Shown piece by piece: positions 54,000 through 64,000 of a stretch of 64,000 bases of DNA. Every line of letters starts with the position of its first letter. Positions within the stretch are counted from its first letter, which is position 1. The position numbers were made by a program, and so were the translations under genes. The notes beneath the pieces are model-generated. The model did not search any database. It was not told the origin of the DNA and saw nothing but the letters and a program-made list of their open reading frames with translations. Source of the stretch: Mycobacterium sp. DL99. Lineage in GTDB: Bacteria; Actinomycetota; Actinomycetes; Mycobacteriales; Mycobacteriaceae. The stretch spans positions 1,690,916-1,754,915 of the forward strand of contig NZ_SJOM01000007.1 in the NCBI RefSeq assembly GCF_004762045.1, given 5' to 3'.

Positions 54000-54623
54000 A
54001 TGGCACCCGGACTGCGAGAACGCAAGAAGCTCGATACCCGCAGGGCGCTGAGCGATGCCGCGCTGAGCCTGGCGTTCGAACGTGGGTTGGAGAACGTCAC
54101 CCGCGAGGACATCGCCAACCTGGCAGGCGTTTCGCTGCGCACGTTCACCAACTACTTCGCCGGCAAGTACGACGCGCTCGGATACCGGCAGCAGGAACGC
54201 ATGCGCTGCAGCATCGACATGCTGCGCGAGCGCCCCGCCGACGAGCCGTTGTGGACCGCGATCACCGAATCGGTGATTAAACCGTTGGACGCCGACATGT
54301 CCGACGTCTATCGTGCGGAGAGCGCGCTGCCGACCCGTCGGCAGCTGGCCGAGGTTCGAAAACTGCTGATGATCCCGGAGATTCGCGACGCCACCTTTCG
54401 GGGGATGAACGACGAGTGGGTCGCGGCGATCGCCGAGCGGACCGGCACCGATCCGGAGCGCGATATGTACCCGCGGCTCGTGGCCGCCGTCGTCCGGGCG
54501 GTCGGCGATGTCGCGATGGACGAGTACGGGAACTCTGATCCGCCGGTGGCATTCACGTCACTGCTGCGCAAAGGGTTCGCGGCGGTGGCCGCGGGCCTGC
54601 CGGAACCGGGAGGGAAGAAATGA
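54000..54623 (+). CDS. TetR-family regulator
   Basis: 207 residues. The helix-turn-helix VTREDIANLAGVSLRTFTNYFAGKYDAL lies near residues 32-60. The ligand domain is of the MftR/AcrR-like mycobacterial type. There is no ribosome-binding site and the ATG sits 6 nt past TACCGT, so the mRNA is probably leaderless. It overlaps the FAD hydroxylase gene by ATGA, which is the likely regulated partner. Confidence 0.9.
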   Translation: MAPGLRERKKLDTRRALSDAALSLAFERGLENVTREDIANLAGVSLRTFTNYFAGKYDALGYRQQERMRCSIDMLRERPADEPLWTAITESVIKPLDADMSDVYRAESALPTRRQLAEVRKLLMIPEIRDATFRGMNDEWVAAIAERTGTDPERDMYPRLVAAVVRAVGDVAMDEYGNSDPPVAFTSLLRKGFAAVAAGLPEPGGKK

Positions 54624-56164
54624 AACACACAACAGATCGGGTAGATGTCGTCATCTCGGGCGCGGGGCCCAACGGCCTGCTGGTGGCGGGGGAGTTGGCC
54701 CTGGCCGGGTTGCGGCCGGTGGTGCTCGAGCAGCTGGCTGAGCCCAGCCCGGAACTCAAGGCCAATGGCATTGTCGGACAGGCCAATCGCGTGCTCGACC
54801 TTCGCGGCTTGTATCAGACGCTGAGCGGGTCGGATGCGCCTCCGCAACCAATGGACGGCTACATCTTCGCCGGCATGCAGGTGCCGTTCACCGACGTCGT
54901 GGACAACCCCATGTACGGCATGCTGATTCAACAGCCCCGAGTGGTGCGCGAACTGGCGGACTGGGTTCGGGGCCTGGGGGCTGAGATCCGGTGGGGACAT
55001 GAACTCACCGATTTCGAACAGGGATCCGACGGCGTGGTTCTCGATGTCGCTTCGTCTGAGGGGAACTACCGGTTGCCGGCGACCTACCTCGTCGGGGCTG
55101 ACGGTGGCCGCAGTCCGGTCAGGAAGAAGGCGGGCATCGACTTTCCCGGGCTGACCACCGATGTCATAGCGCGGGTGGCCCACATCAGCCTGCCGGACGA
55201 GTTGCGCGCCGGCTACGGTGCGCTGAACATCCCGGGTGTCGGTCGAATCCCGTTCGGTCACAACAGGTTCGAAGGCGGTGTGCTGATCTATGCGGAGTTC
55301 CAGGCGGGCCGCTCGATGCTCGGGACCATCGAATACGGTTCGGTCCTGCCCGACGACGCCCCTGAGTTGACCATCGACGAACTGCGCGAGAGCGTGAAGC
55401 GGGTGGTCGGCGCCGACCTGCCGATCCAACCGCCGAGCGGGCCGGGGCCGCACGCCCTGCGGCGGATCAATGGTCAGAACACCCGTCAGGCCGCGCAGTA
55501 CCACGCCGGCAACGTCTTCCTGGTGGGCGATGCCGCCCATGTCCATTCGGCGATGGGCGGGCCCGGCCTGAACCTGGGCATGCAGGATGCGATGAACCTG
55601 GGCTGGAAACTCGCCGCCGCCGTGCAGGGGTGGGCGCCGGACGGTTTGCTGGACAGCTATCACAGTGAGCGCTGGCCGGCCGGGCAGCGGGTGATGATGC
55701 ATTCGATGGCTCAGGCTGCCCTGATGGCTGCCGGTCCCGAAGTCACGGCGCTCCGAACGCTTTTCGGTGAGCTGCTGGCGACGCCGGACGGCTCATCCCA
55801 TATCGCCGGCGTGCTTGCCGGTTCCGATGTCCGCTACGACGTCGGCGATGAGCACAGGCTGTCCGGGCGCTTCGTCCCGGCGTTGACGTTGTCCGACGGC
55901 CGCCGGATCGCGCAACTGTTGCACCGCGGACGTCCCGTACTGCTCGACCTGTCCGGCGGCGGCTGTGCCGACGCGGTCTCGGGCTGGCAGGATCGGGTGG
56001 ACGTCGTCGAGGCGACCGTTGCCGATCGGCCTGCCGCGGCGTTGTTGATCCGACCCGATGGCTACGTCGCCTGGGCCGCAGACGAATTCGACGGGGAAGG
56101 GCTGCGTGCGGCGCTGGAGCGCTGGTTCGGTGCGGAGACCGAGATGGCCGCGCTCAGCGCCTGA
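54620..56164 (+). CDS. FAD-dependent aromatic hydroxylase / class A monooxygenase
   Basis: 514 residues. FAD-binding motif VVISGAGPNGLLVAGELALAG, NADPH/FAD motif YLVGADGGRSPVRKKAGI, and the GD motif VFLVGDAAHVHSAMGGPGLNLGMQDAMNLGWKL; a thioredoxin-like C-terminal domain follows, as in polyketide and phenolic hydroxylases. Rifampicin monooxygenases have the same build, so drug inactivation is possible but unproven. It is encoded with its TetR regulator. The last 11 nt overlap the converging NTF2-like gene. Confidence 0.88.
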   Translation: MKHTTDRVDVVISGAGPNGLLVAGELALAGLRPVVLEQLAEPSPELKANGIVGQANRVLDLRGLYQTLSGSDAPPQPMDGYIFAGMQVPFTDVVDNPMYGMLIQQPRVVRELADWVRGLGAEIRWGHELTDFEQGSDGVVLDVASSEGNYRLPATYLVGADGGRSPVRKKAGIDFPGLTTDVIARVAHISLPDELRAGYGALNIPGVGRIPFGHNRFEGGVLIYAEFQAGRSMLGTIEYGSVLPDDAPELTIDELRESVKRVVGADLPIQPPSGPGPHALRRINGQNTRQAAQYHAGNVFLVGDAAHVHSAMGGPGLNLGMQDAMNLGWKLAAAVQGWAPDGLLDSYHSERWPAGQRVMMHSMAQAALMAAGPEVTALRTLFGELLATPDGSSHIAGVLAGSDVRYDVGDEHRLSGRFVPALTLSDGRRIAQLLHRGRPVLLDLSGGGCADAVSGWQDRVDVVEATVADRPAAALLIRPDGYVAWAADEFDGEGLRAALERWFGAETEMAALSA

Positions 56165-56573
56165 GAGCGCGGCGCAGGACGCCGGGATGGCGGACGAGTT
56201 TCGGTCCGAGCCGCATCGCGAACACCGTGGTCGCAAGCCACGGCCGCAGGTGCGGACGCAGGCGTCGGATCCGCCCGCTTCCATTGAGTTCGAACACCAG
56301 CGCATCGGTGATGGTGACGCCCGCAACCCGGCCCTCGCTTATCGCGACGCGGGTCGGGCCATCGCCGATCACTTCGTCCCAGGTGAGGTCTCGCAGGCCG
56401 CCGTACACCGCGCCGAGGAGCTGCCGAAGGTCGTCGTGTCCCCGGAACACCATTCGGCCGGAGAGCGGTGAGACCAGCTCTGCGTCGGGCGCGAGGGTCG
56501 CGACGAGCGCGTCGAGGTCGTTGGTGCGGGTGGCATCGCAGAACGCGGTGACCGAATCGGTAGTCGCTGTCAT
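56154..56573 (-). CDS. SnoaL/NTF2-like domain protein
   Basis: 139 residues from ATG 56573 (GAGGACAGGGC ahead). The NTF2-like cone fold is suggested by FCDATRTNDLDALVATLAPDAELVSP and the beta-rich middle ending ALVFELNGSGRIRRLRPH. It could be a small isomerase, hydrolase or binding protein. It is divergent from an HxlR regulator with shared operators, so it is probably controlled by it. The C-terminus is unusually basic. Confidence 0.8.
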   Translation of the reverse strand: MTATTDSVTAFCDATRTNDLDALVATLAPDAELVSPLSGRMVFRGHDDLRQLLGAVYGGLRDLTWDEVIGDGPTRVAISEGRVAGVTITDALVFELNGSGRIRRLRPHLRPWLATTVFAMRLGPKLVRHPGVLRRALRR

Positions 56574-56590
56574 GCCCTGTCCTCACCTGG

Positions 56591-56651
56591 ATTGCGATTT
56601 GCAATCTACTCAACCGTAGTTCATTGCGAATTGCAATGGACTACGGTTGAG
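56591..56651. promoter_or_regulatory. Symmetric divergent operator/promoter region of the HxlR pair
   Basis: Two near-identical palindromes, ATTGCGATTTGCAAT (56591-56605) and ATTGCGAATTGCAAT (56623-56637), alternate with a perfect 12-bp inverted repeat CTCAACCGTAGT (56609-56620) / ACTACGGTTGAG (56640-56651). Each arm contains TACGGT reading outwards as a -10 for one of the two divergent genes. Confidence 0.7.
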
Positions 56652-56653
56652 GG

Positions 56654-57160
56654 GTGCCGAAACAGTCCTTCAGCGACATCTCGTGCTCGATCGCACGTGC
56701 TGTCGAGGTGGTGGGGCAGCGGTGGACGCCGCTGGTCCTGCGTGACCTGTTCGCAGGGATGACGCGGTTCGAGGACATCCGGCGCGATCTCGGTATCGCC
56801 TCGAACATCCTGGCCGCGCGTCTGGACGAACTCGAACGCCACGGGGTGGTGGAACGACGCCGGTACCAGAGCGCACCACCGCGCTACGAGTACCTGCTCA
56901 CCGACAAAGGACGCGATCTGTACCCGGTGATCGCGACACTGCTCGCCTGGGGAGACAAATGGCTGGGTGACGCGGACGGACCACCGGCGCTGATCGTCCA
57001 CAGCGAATGCGGCCGCGTCACTACGGCCAAGACCGTGTGTGCACAGTGCGGCGGCGAACTCGACGCGGCGACGGCAACGGCCGCCCCGGGCCCCGGGGCC
57101 CGGCCCGGCCCCGGCACCGCCGTCATTGGCGAGTTCATCCTCGGCCGCTCAACGGGCTAG
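56654..57160 (+). CDS. HxlR-family winged-helix regulator
   Basis: 168 residues. It has the HxlR/MarR-like winged helix (CSIARAVEVVGQRWTPLVLRDL, IASNILAARLDELERHGVVERR) with the conserved N-terminal Cys10 or Cys11 region. An extra C-terminal part carries a CAQC pair and a Pro/Gly-rich stretch (AAPGPGARPGPGTA). The start GTG 56654 lies 6 nt past TACGGT (56642-56647), so it is probably leaderless. It ends overlapping the methyltransferase stop. Confidence 0.88.
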   Translation: MPKQSFSDISCSIARAVEVVGQRWTPLVLRDLFAGMTRFEDIRRDLGIASNILAARLDELERHGVVERRRYQSAPPRYEYLLTDKGRDLYPVIATLLAWGDKWLGDADGPPALIVHSECGRVTTAKTVCAQCGGELDAATATAAPGPGARPGPGTAVIGEFILGRSTG

Positions 57161-57885
57161 TCGAGACTGGCCCGGATACCCACGGTGACGTACGGCAGCG
57201 CCAGCCCCGAAGAGTTGGCCAGCGCGGGGTGAGTGGCGAGCAGCTCGCGAACCTGTTCCAGCGTCCTGGTGCGCACCTTCTCCGGTGAGGTGATGCAGTA
57301 GCTGCGGGAGGCCACCAGATCGATGAGGGCCTGGGGCGTCAGGTAACTCGTCCACTCCACCTGATGCCGTTCGATCTCGCCGAATGGCGCGGCCAGTGTC
57401 ACCTCACTGTTGAACGGATCGTGCTCGGGGCCGATGATGCGGCCCAGATCCTTGACCCAGCCCAGCCGTTCGTCTCGGGTGTTCCAGACCAGGCCCAGCC
57501 GGCCGCCGGGGCGCAGCACCCGGCTGACCTCCTTGACGGCCCGCTCGGGGTCGAACCAGTGCCAGGCCTGGGCCACCAGAACCGCGTCGACGCTGTTGTC
57601 GGCCAACGGGATCTCCTCGGCCGTGCCCAGCAGTGCCGGAGTATCCGGCAGTGAGTTCGACAGCAGCTCAAGCATTTCCGGGATGGGATCGACGGCGATC
57701 ACGTCCAGCCCGCGCTCGACGAGCCGGGTCGTCAACTTACCGGTGCCTGCGCCCAGGTCCAGCACGTCGTGGGCTCCCTCGGGGAGCAGCCAGTCGATCG
57801 CCTCCGGCGGATACGACGGCCGGCCGCGTTCATATGCCGCGGCTTCTGAGCCGAAGGACAGGGAACGCTGTTTGGGCGAGCTCAC
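57157..57885 (-). CDS. Class I SAM-dependent methyltransferase (Rv3342-like)
   Basis: 242 residues. Motif I is [13 protein letters not shown], the acidic post-I is [11 protein letters not shown], and motif II/III lie in [19 protein letters not shown]. The substrate is unknown. It starts at GTG 57885 overlapping metX by GTGA and is the third gene of the methionine operon, where it presumably uses SAM; the M. tuberculosis order is the same. Confidence 0.9.
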   Translation of the reverse strand: MSSPKQRSLSFGSEAAAYERGRPSYPPEAIDWLLPEGAHDVLDLGAGTGKLTTRLVERGLDVIAVDPIPEMLELLSNSLPDTPALLGTAEEIPLADNSVDAVLVAQAWHWFDPERAVKEVSRVLRPGGRLGLVWNTRDERLGWVKDLGRIIGPEHDPFNSEVTLAAPFGEIERHQVEWTSYLTPQALIDLVASRSYCITSPEKVRTRTLEQVRELLATHPALANSSGLALPYVTVGIRASLD

Positions 57886-59012
57886 CGCTGTGCCAACTCC
57901 AGTGTGCGGCGGATCAGCTTGCCCACCACTTCCGTCTCGACCAGGAAGCCGTCGTGACCGTACGCCGAGTCGACGACGTCCAGGCCGTTGCAGCCGGGCA
58001 GTAGCTCGGCCAGTTCCTGCTGTAGCCGGATGGGGTAGAGCCGGTCGGAGGTGATCCCGCCGACGATGACGGGCACCGGACAACTCCGCAGCGCACTGGA
58101 AACTCCGCCGCGGCCGCGGCCCACATCGTGGGTCGACAGCGCATCCGAGAGGGCCACATAGGTGCCCGGGTCGAATCGGCGGGCCAATTTACCGCCCTGG
58201 TATTCCAGGTAGCTCTGCACCCCGTAGCGCCCTCCGTTGGTCGGGTCCTCGTCACCCTGGGCGTCGTTGGCGAACCGCTCGTCGAGTTCTTCCTCGCCGC
58301 GGTAGGTCAGGTGCGCGAAGCGCCGGGCGATCTCCATGCCGGCCAGCGGGGTCCGGCCGGTGTCGTGGTAGTCCCCGCCCTGCCAGTCCGGATCGGCCTT
58401 TATCGCGGCCACCTGGGCGCTCTGGGTGCCGATCTGATCGGCGGTGGCACGGGCGCCGACGGCCAGGACAAGGCCGGCCCGGACTTCCTCGGGATGCCCG
58501 ACGAGCCATTCCAGCGCGCGGGCTCCACCCATCGACCCGCCGACCACCGCGGCCACCTCGGTGATGCCGAAGGCTGCCAGTGCGGCCCGGTCGGCCTCGA
58601 CCTGGTCGCGGATCGTGATCTGGGGAAACCTTGAGCCCCAGGGCTTTCCGTCGGGGGCGATCGAGCCGGGGCCGGTGGACCCGCGGCAGCCGCCGAGCAC
58701 GTTGGTCGAAATCGCGCACCACTGATCGGTGTCGATCGGGGCGCCCGGTCCGGCCACCCCGTCCCACCAGCCTGCGGTCGGGTGACCGTCGCCGGCCGGT
58801 CCCGTGACGTGGGAGTCGCCGGTCAGCGCGTGCAGCACCATCACCACGTTGTCGCGTGCGGGTGACAGCTCACCCCAGCGCTGCACGGCGATCGACACGT
58901 CGGGCAGGACGGTGCCGTTCTCGAGCGTGAGCGCACCGATGTGCACCACGCTGATCTCGCCTTCGGCAGGCAAAGGGACGGTGGACACGGCTGGTTCTTC
59001 GGTGATCGTCAT
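57882..59012 (-). CDS. metX: Homoserine O-acetyltransferase
   Basis: 376 residues. Alpha/beta-hydrolase-fold acyltransferase making O-acetylhomoserine from homoserine and acetyl-CoA. The nucleophile Ser lies in [14 protein letters not shown], the His in [11 protein letters not shown], and the Asp just before. [17 protein letters not shown] ([17 protein letters not shown]) is diagnostic. It is placed 20 nt after metY in the operon controlled by the SAM-IV leader. Confidence 0.95.
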   Translation of the reverse strand: MTITEEPAVSTVPLPAEGEISVVHIGALTLENGTVLPDVSIAVQRWGELSPARDNVVMVLHALTGDSHVTGPAGDGHPTAGWWDGVAGPGAPIDTDQWCAISTNVLGGCRGSTGPGSIAPDGKPWGSRFPQITIRDQVEADRAALAAFGITEVAAVVGGSMGGARALEWLVGHPEEVRAGLVLAVGARATADQIGTQSAQVAAIKADPDWQGGDYHDTGRTPLAGMEIARRFAHLTYRGEEELDERFANDAQGDEDPTNGGRYGVQSYLEYQGGKLARRFDPGTYVALSDALSTHDVGRGRGGVSSALRSCPVPVIVGGITSDRLYPIRLQQELAELLPGCNGLDVVDSAYGHDGFLVETEVVGKLIRRTLELAQR

Positions 59013-59032
59013 GCCGGTCTTCTCTCGCCGTC

Positions 59033-60364
59033 CTACACCGTCGCCGCAGTCTGCGGCACGCCGCTGAACGGACGGGCGGCGGCGAACCCCTGCTCCAGGT
59101 CGGCCAGGATGTCGTCGATTCCCTCGATGCCGACGGCCAACCGGACCAGGCCGGGCGTGACGCCGGTAGACAGCTGCTCCTCGGGGGAGAGCTGCGCGTG
59201 TGTGGTCGAGGCGGGGTGGATCACCAGGGAACGCACGTCACCGATGTTGGCGACGTGGCTGTGGAGGGTCAGGGCGTTGACGAACGCCTTTCCGGCCTCG
59301 ATCCCGCCCTCCAGCTCGAACGCCAGCACCGCGCCCGTGCCCTTCGGGGCGATGGTCCGGCCCAGCTCGTACCAGGGTGAGGTGGGGAGTCCGGCGTAGT
59401 TCACCGAGGTGACGCCGGAGTGCCCGGCCAGGTACTCGGCGACTTTCTGCGCATTGGCCACGTGGCGTTCAACACGCAGGGACAGCGTTTCCAATCCCTG
59501 CGAGATCAAAAAGGCATTGAAGGGGGAGATGGAGCTGCCCAGGTCGCGCAGCAGCTGCACCCGGGCCTTCAGGGCGTAGGCGGGCGCACCGAGCTCGGCG
59601 AAGACCACGCCGTGGTAGCTGGGATCCGGCGTGGTGAAGCCGGGGTGGCGGCCCTGCGTCCAGTCGAAGTTGCCGCTGTCGACGATCACGCCGGCGATCG
59701 CCGAGCCGTGGCCGCCCAGGTATTTGGTCGCCGAGTGCACCACGATGTCGGCGCCGAGCGCGATCGGCTGGATCAGGTACGGGGTGGCGATGGTGTTGTC
59801 GACGATCAGCGGGACACCGTTCTCGTGTGCCACGGCGGATACATTCGGGATGTCGAGGATGTCGATTTGAGGGTTGGAGATGGTCTCGCCGAAGAAGGCC
59901 TTGGTGTTCGGCCGTACCGCAGCCCGCCAGCTGTCCAGGCTGTCGGGGTCGTCGACGAAGCTGACCTCGATGCCCAGCTTGGGCAGCGTGTAGTGGAACA
60001 GGTTGTATGTGCCGCCGTACAGGCGCGGGCTGGACACGATGTGGTCACCGGCGCCGGCCAGGTTGAGGATCGCGAACGTTTCGGCGGCTTGGCCCGAGGA
60101 CAGGAGCAGGGCGGCGACGCCGCCTTCGAGTGCGGCGATGCGCTGCTCGACGACGTCGGTGGTGGGGTTCATGATCCGGGTGTAGATGTTGCCCGGCTCG
60201 GCCAGCCCGAACAGGGCGGCGGCGTGGTCGGTGCTGTCGAAGGTGTAGGACGTGGTCTGGTAGATCGGCAGGGCCCGGGCCTTCGTGGCGGCGTCAGGGC
60301 TCTGGCCGGCGTGGACCTGCTTGGTCTCGAACGACCAGTTCGCGACGTTGTCTGGGGTTGTCAT
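59033..60364 (-). CDS. metY: O-acetylhomoserine sulfhydrylase (metC/Rv3340-like)
   Basis: 443 residues. PLP enzyme of the Cys/Met metabolism family, forming homocysteine from O-acetylhomoserine and sulphide. The PLP lysine lies in [34 protein letters not shown] contacts the cofactor phosphate. The start ATG 60364 follows GGAGGAGACACCTAGCC with long spacing. It is the first gene after the SAM-IV riboswitch, and its product feeds methionine and SAM synthesis. Confidence 0.95.
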   Translation of the reverse strand: MTTPDNVANWSFETKQVHAGQSPDAATKARALPIYQTTSYTFDSTDHAAALFGLAEPGNIYTRIMNPTTDVVEQRIAALEGGVAALLLSSGQAAETFAILNLAGAGDHIVSSPRLYGGTYNLFHYTLPKLGIEVSFVDDPDSLDSWRAAVRPNTKAFFGETISNPQIDILDIPNVSAVAHENGVPLIVDNTIATPYLIQPIALGADIVVHSATKYLGGHGSAIAGVIVDSGNFDWTQGRHPGFTTPDPSYHGVVFAELGAPAYALKARVQLLRDLGSSISPFNAFLISQGLETLSLRVERHVANAQKVAEYLAGHSGVTSVNYAGLPTSPWYELGRTIAPKGTGAVLAFELEGGIEAGKAFVNALTLHSHVANIGDVRSLVIHPASTTHAQLSPEEQLSTGVTPGLVRLAVGIEGIDDILADLEQGFAAARPFSGVPQTAATV

Positions 60365-60429
60365 GGCTAGGTGTCTCCTCCGGTGACGGGATGAGGGTCA
60401 CGAGATCGGGAAGGTAGAAATGTGGTCGG

Positions 60430-60498
60430 CTACTGGGAGTCGCGCCTGTCGTCAGCGACGACAGGCAGCAGACACCAACAATTCACGGACACATACAT
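60430..60498 (-). CDS. Upstream ORF in the metY leader (22 aa, contains Cys-Trp-Cys)
   Basis: ATG 60498 to TAG 60430-60432, reading MYVSVNCWC then LLPVVADDRRDSQ. A good Shine-Dalgarno, GGAGG (60511-60507), lies 8 nt ahead. It sits between the SAM-IV aptamer and metY, and its codons run through the stem at 60444-60466. Cys codons in uORFs before sulphur genes can act as cysteine sensors in mycobacteria. It could also be fortuitous, as the ORF is short. Confidence 0.5.
   Translation of the reverse strand: MYVSVNCWCLLPVVADDRRDSQ
60444..60466 (-). promoter_or_regulatory. Stable stem-loop in the metY leader
   Basis: GCCTGTCGTC / GACGACAGGC, a perfect 10-bp stem with a 3-nt loop, about 80 nt past the SAM-IV aptamer and inside the uORF. 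No U-run follows on the minus strand, so it may be a Rho-type or structural expression platform rather than a classical terminator. Confidence 0.6.
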
Positions 60499-60548
60499 AT
60501 GGGTGGCCTCCATCAGGTTTCCCTGTCTGTCTGGGGCCCGTACCTTCG

Positions 60549-60668
60549 GACCCGCGCTTGCCTTACAGCCGCGAACGACTGCTCAACCTGGTCATCACCC
60601 GGGGCACCCCACCGCGGTTGGAGGGTTGCCGGCCAGCAAGCCGGGGCTTGATGCTGACACTCATGACC
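60549..60668 (-). ncRNA. SAM-IV riboswitch aptamer
   Basis: The minus strand reads from GGTCATGAGTGTCAGC through AAGCCCCGGCTTGCTGG, CCGGCAACCCTCC, GGTGGGGTGCCCCGGGTGATGACC to GGCAAGCGCGGGTC. This is the order and sequence of the actinobacterial SAM-IV aptamer: the closing stem GACCCGCGC-side, core GCAACCCUCC and the pseudoknot. It binds S-adenosylmethionine and lowers expression of metY-metX when SAM is plentiful. About 184 nt lie between it and the metY ATG. Confidence 0.93.
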
Positions 60669-60944
60669 GGTCTGCAGCTTATCGCAACGCGCTGAGGCCA
60701 TGCCAGTCGGTTGTCCGGGGTGTTTGCCGGTTCTGCACGAGCGGGACTGAAACATGTTCAGTTCGGGGGGCGCGCGGGGCTGTTTGATGCCTGGACGCAA
60801 GCCAAAGTTACTGGTCAGTAATGAAAGCTGCTCCTTCGAGGTGCTGCCCGCCCTTGTAGTCTGGCCGCGATACAGAGCAGCGAATAACCACGAGTGACAA
60901 CGAGTGATCCTCGTCGAACCGAGACTGACGCCGGGAGAGCAACC
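60669..60944. other. Intergenic region between the metY leader and icd
   Basis: No gene seen. It must carry the promoter of the riboswitch RNA (minus strand) and that of icd. It contains the palindrome TTACTGGTCAGTAA at 60808-60821. The icd ribosome-binding site is GGGAGAG at 60933-60939. Confidence 0.6.
60808..60821. promoter_or_regulatory. 14-bp palindromic operator candidate
   Basis: TTACTG-GT-CAGTAA is a perfect inverted repeat, AT-rich in GC-rich surroundings, 124 nt ahead of icd and about 140 nt ahead of the SAM-IV aptamer on the other strand. Its form fits TetR-family sites. The regulator is unknown. Confidence 0.5.
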
Positions 60945-63185
<2,241 letters not shown>

Positions 63186-63192
63186 CCGCTGG

Positions 63193-63223
63193 GGCTCGGC
63201 GCGGCCATCATCCGCGCCGAGCC
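63193..63223 (+). terminator. Hairpin terminator of icd
   Basis: GGCTCGGCGCGG / CCGCGCCGAGCC, a perfect 12-bp stem with loop CCATCAT, 7 nt after the icd stop. There is no U-run. Its right arm begins a direct repeat. Confidence 0.6.
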
Positions 63224-63255
63224 TGCGCTCAGATCCCCGAGCCTGCGCTCAGATC
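63217..63255 (+). repeat. Direct repeat CCGAGCCTGCGCTCAGATC x2
   Basis: Two copies of the 19-nt unit at 63217-63235 and 63237-63255, one base apart. The first copy includes the right arm of the icd terminator stem, so the terminator half was probably duplicated by slippage. Confidence 0.75.
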
Positions 63256-63314
63256 GTCAAAACGCCCGAATTCTGGATCTGTACGCAGACTGGATGTCCT
63301 ACGCGCATGGTCGA

Positions 63315-64000
63315 TCACCCCGTCGCGCGCGTTTGACCGATGTTCCGGTCGACGAATTCGGTGATCACCCCGGTGATGGTGTCGGGCGCCTCGAACATCG
63401 GGACGTGCCCCACTCCCTTGAGTGTGGTCACCACCGCGTCCGGCGCCAGGCTCTTGGTGAAGTGCCGGGTGAATCGTGGTGCCGGCAGCACGCGGTCCTT
63501 CTCGCAGATCACCAGTTGGGTCGGAGTATGGGAATCCCCGATCTCCATCAGTCCGGCGGTGGTCAGTGCCTTGACCATGAGCTTGAAGTAGGCGGGGCAG
63601 TGTGCCACGTCGTCGATCAGGTCGTGGCGGTCGCCGGCGTTGAGGACCTCGGGTGTCGCGCTGACCGCCAGGTATGAGATCTGCTTGGACAGCGGCAGTT
63701 TCAGCACCTGCTGGCGCAGCGCCGCGGTGGCGAGGACCACCGGCAGGGCCGCCAGGAACTTGCCGATGATCTCGTACTTGGCGGGCGTGAACATCGACCA
63801 GCCGCCCGCGGGGGCGATGCCGGTCAGCGTGCGGGCCCGGCCGCGCCGTTCCAGTTCGAAGGCCACCCAGCCGCCCAGCGAGTTCCCGACGATGTGTGCC
63901 GTGGTCCAGCCGAGCTCGTCGAGCCGGCGTTCGACGTCGTCGGCCAGCGTCGCGACGTCGAGGAGCATGGGTGCGTGCGCGCCGCCGTGGTGGCCGGCCA
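63315..64000 (-). CDS. Alpha/beta hydrolase, cut by the right edge
   Basis: The visible part is about 227 codons, reading in from the edge as AGHHGGAHAPMLLDVATL and ending DRNIGQTRATG. The nucleophile Ser lies in IVGNSLGGWVAFELE. The acid is probably in ICEKDRVLPAP and the His in GVGHVPMFEAPD, as in epoxide-hydrolase or meta-cleavage-type hydrolases. The N-terminus with the HG oxyanion motif is missing. The substrate is unknown. Confidence 0.85.
   Translation of the reverse strand, partial: AGHHGGAHAPMLLDVATLADDVERRLDELGWTTAHIVGNSLGGWVAFELERRGRARTLTGIAPAGGWSMFTPAKYEIIGKFLAALPVVLATAALRQQVLKLPLSKQISYLAVSATPEVLNAGDRHDLIDDVAHCPAYFKLMVKALTTAGLMEIGDSHTPTQLVICEKDRVLPAPRFTRHFTKSLAPDAVVTTLKGVGHVPMFEAPDTITGVITEFVDRNIGQTRATG

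Overview
The window is about 64 kb of GC-rich actinobacterial DNA. Gene content and order point to a rapidly growing mycobacterium (Mycolicibacterium). Many genes match the M. tuberculosis Rv3340-Rv3401 neighbourhood: GH65/beta-PGM (Rv3401/Rv3400), a prenyl synthase (Rv3398c), guaA (Rv3396c), imuA'-imuB (Rv3395c-Rv3394c), iunH (Rv3393), acrA1 (Rv3391), htdY (Rv3389c), dnaE2 (Rv3370c), an Rv3368c-type nitroreductase, trmL (Rv3366), the Rv3365c-Rv3361c conservon ending in mfpA, an Rv3359-type flavin reductase, folD (Rv3356c), an Rv3342-type methyltransferase, metX and metY. A chromosomal erm(39)-type macrolide-resistance gene with a GTG start suggests the M. fortuitum side of the genus (inference). 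No phage, insertion sequence, CRISPR, tRNA or rRNA gene was seen.

Layout. 1-7.3 kb: TetR end, catalase, a two-gene disaccharide phosphorylase/phosphoglucomutase operon, then a decayed patch holding a prenyl diphosphate synthase interrupted by one TGA, a P450 lacking its N-terminal part, and a small orphan gene. 7.4-15 kb: guaA, a low-GC orphan gene, and a tightly coupled five-gene operon (hydrolase, SDR, ferritin-like di-iron protein, Baeyer-Villiger-type monooxygenase, MerR regulator). 15-21 kb: a six-gene cell-envelope cassette built from duplicated parts (Thr-rich lipoprotein, S53 sedolisin, zinc-ribbon membrane protein, anchored ectodomain protein; then a second lipoprotein and a fused copy of the last two). 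21-29.5 kb: SOS-controlled imuA'-imuB, a TetR-flanked SDR/Gdx/iunH operon, acrA1 and htdY. 29.6-33.2 kb: USP plus amino-acid permease, a long inverted repeat, and a secreted Lys/Pro-rich protein. 33.4-40 kb: SOS-controlled, apparently leaderless dnaE2, membrane and hypothetical proteins, nitroreductase, trmL.

40-45.2 kb is the sensor / roadblock / DUF742 / GTPase / MfpA conservon, closed by a strong bidirectional terminator. 45-53 kb holds an Rv1747-like FHA-ABC exporter, an anchored beta-propeller, a membrane protein, an old-yellow-enzyme reductase, folD and a DUF3017 protein. 53-57 kb holds the erm gene with a full induction apparatus in its leader, divergent from a TetR/FAD-hydroxylase operon, followed by a divergent NTF2-like/HxlR pair. 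57-60.7 kb is the methionine operon metY-metX-methyltransferase, headed by a SAM-IV riboswitch and an upstream ORF containing Cys-Trp-Cys. The window ends with monomeric isocitrate dehydrogenase and a hydrolase cut by the right edge.

The most notable points are (a) the erm leader: a WhiB7-type promoter, a leaderless 11-residue peptide carrying an Ile-Arg-Leu-Arg macrolide-arrest motif, and stem-loops reaching the erm ribosome-binding site; (b) the S53 / zinc-ribbon / lipoprotein cassette with a natural gene fusion; (c) the riboswitch-plus-uORF leader of metY; and (d) the single-stop pseudogene in the prenyl synthase.
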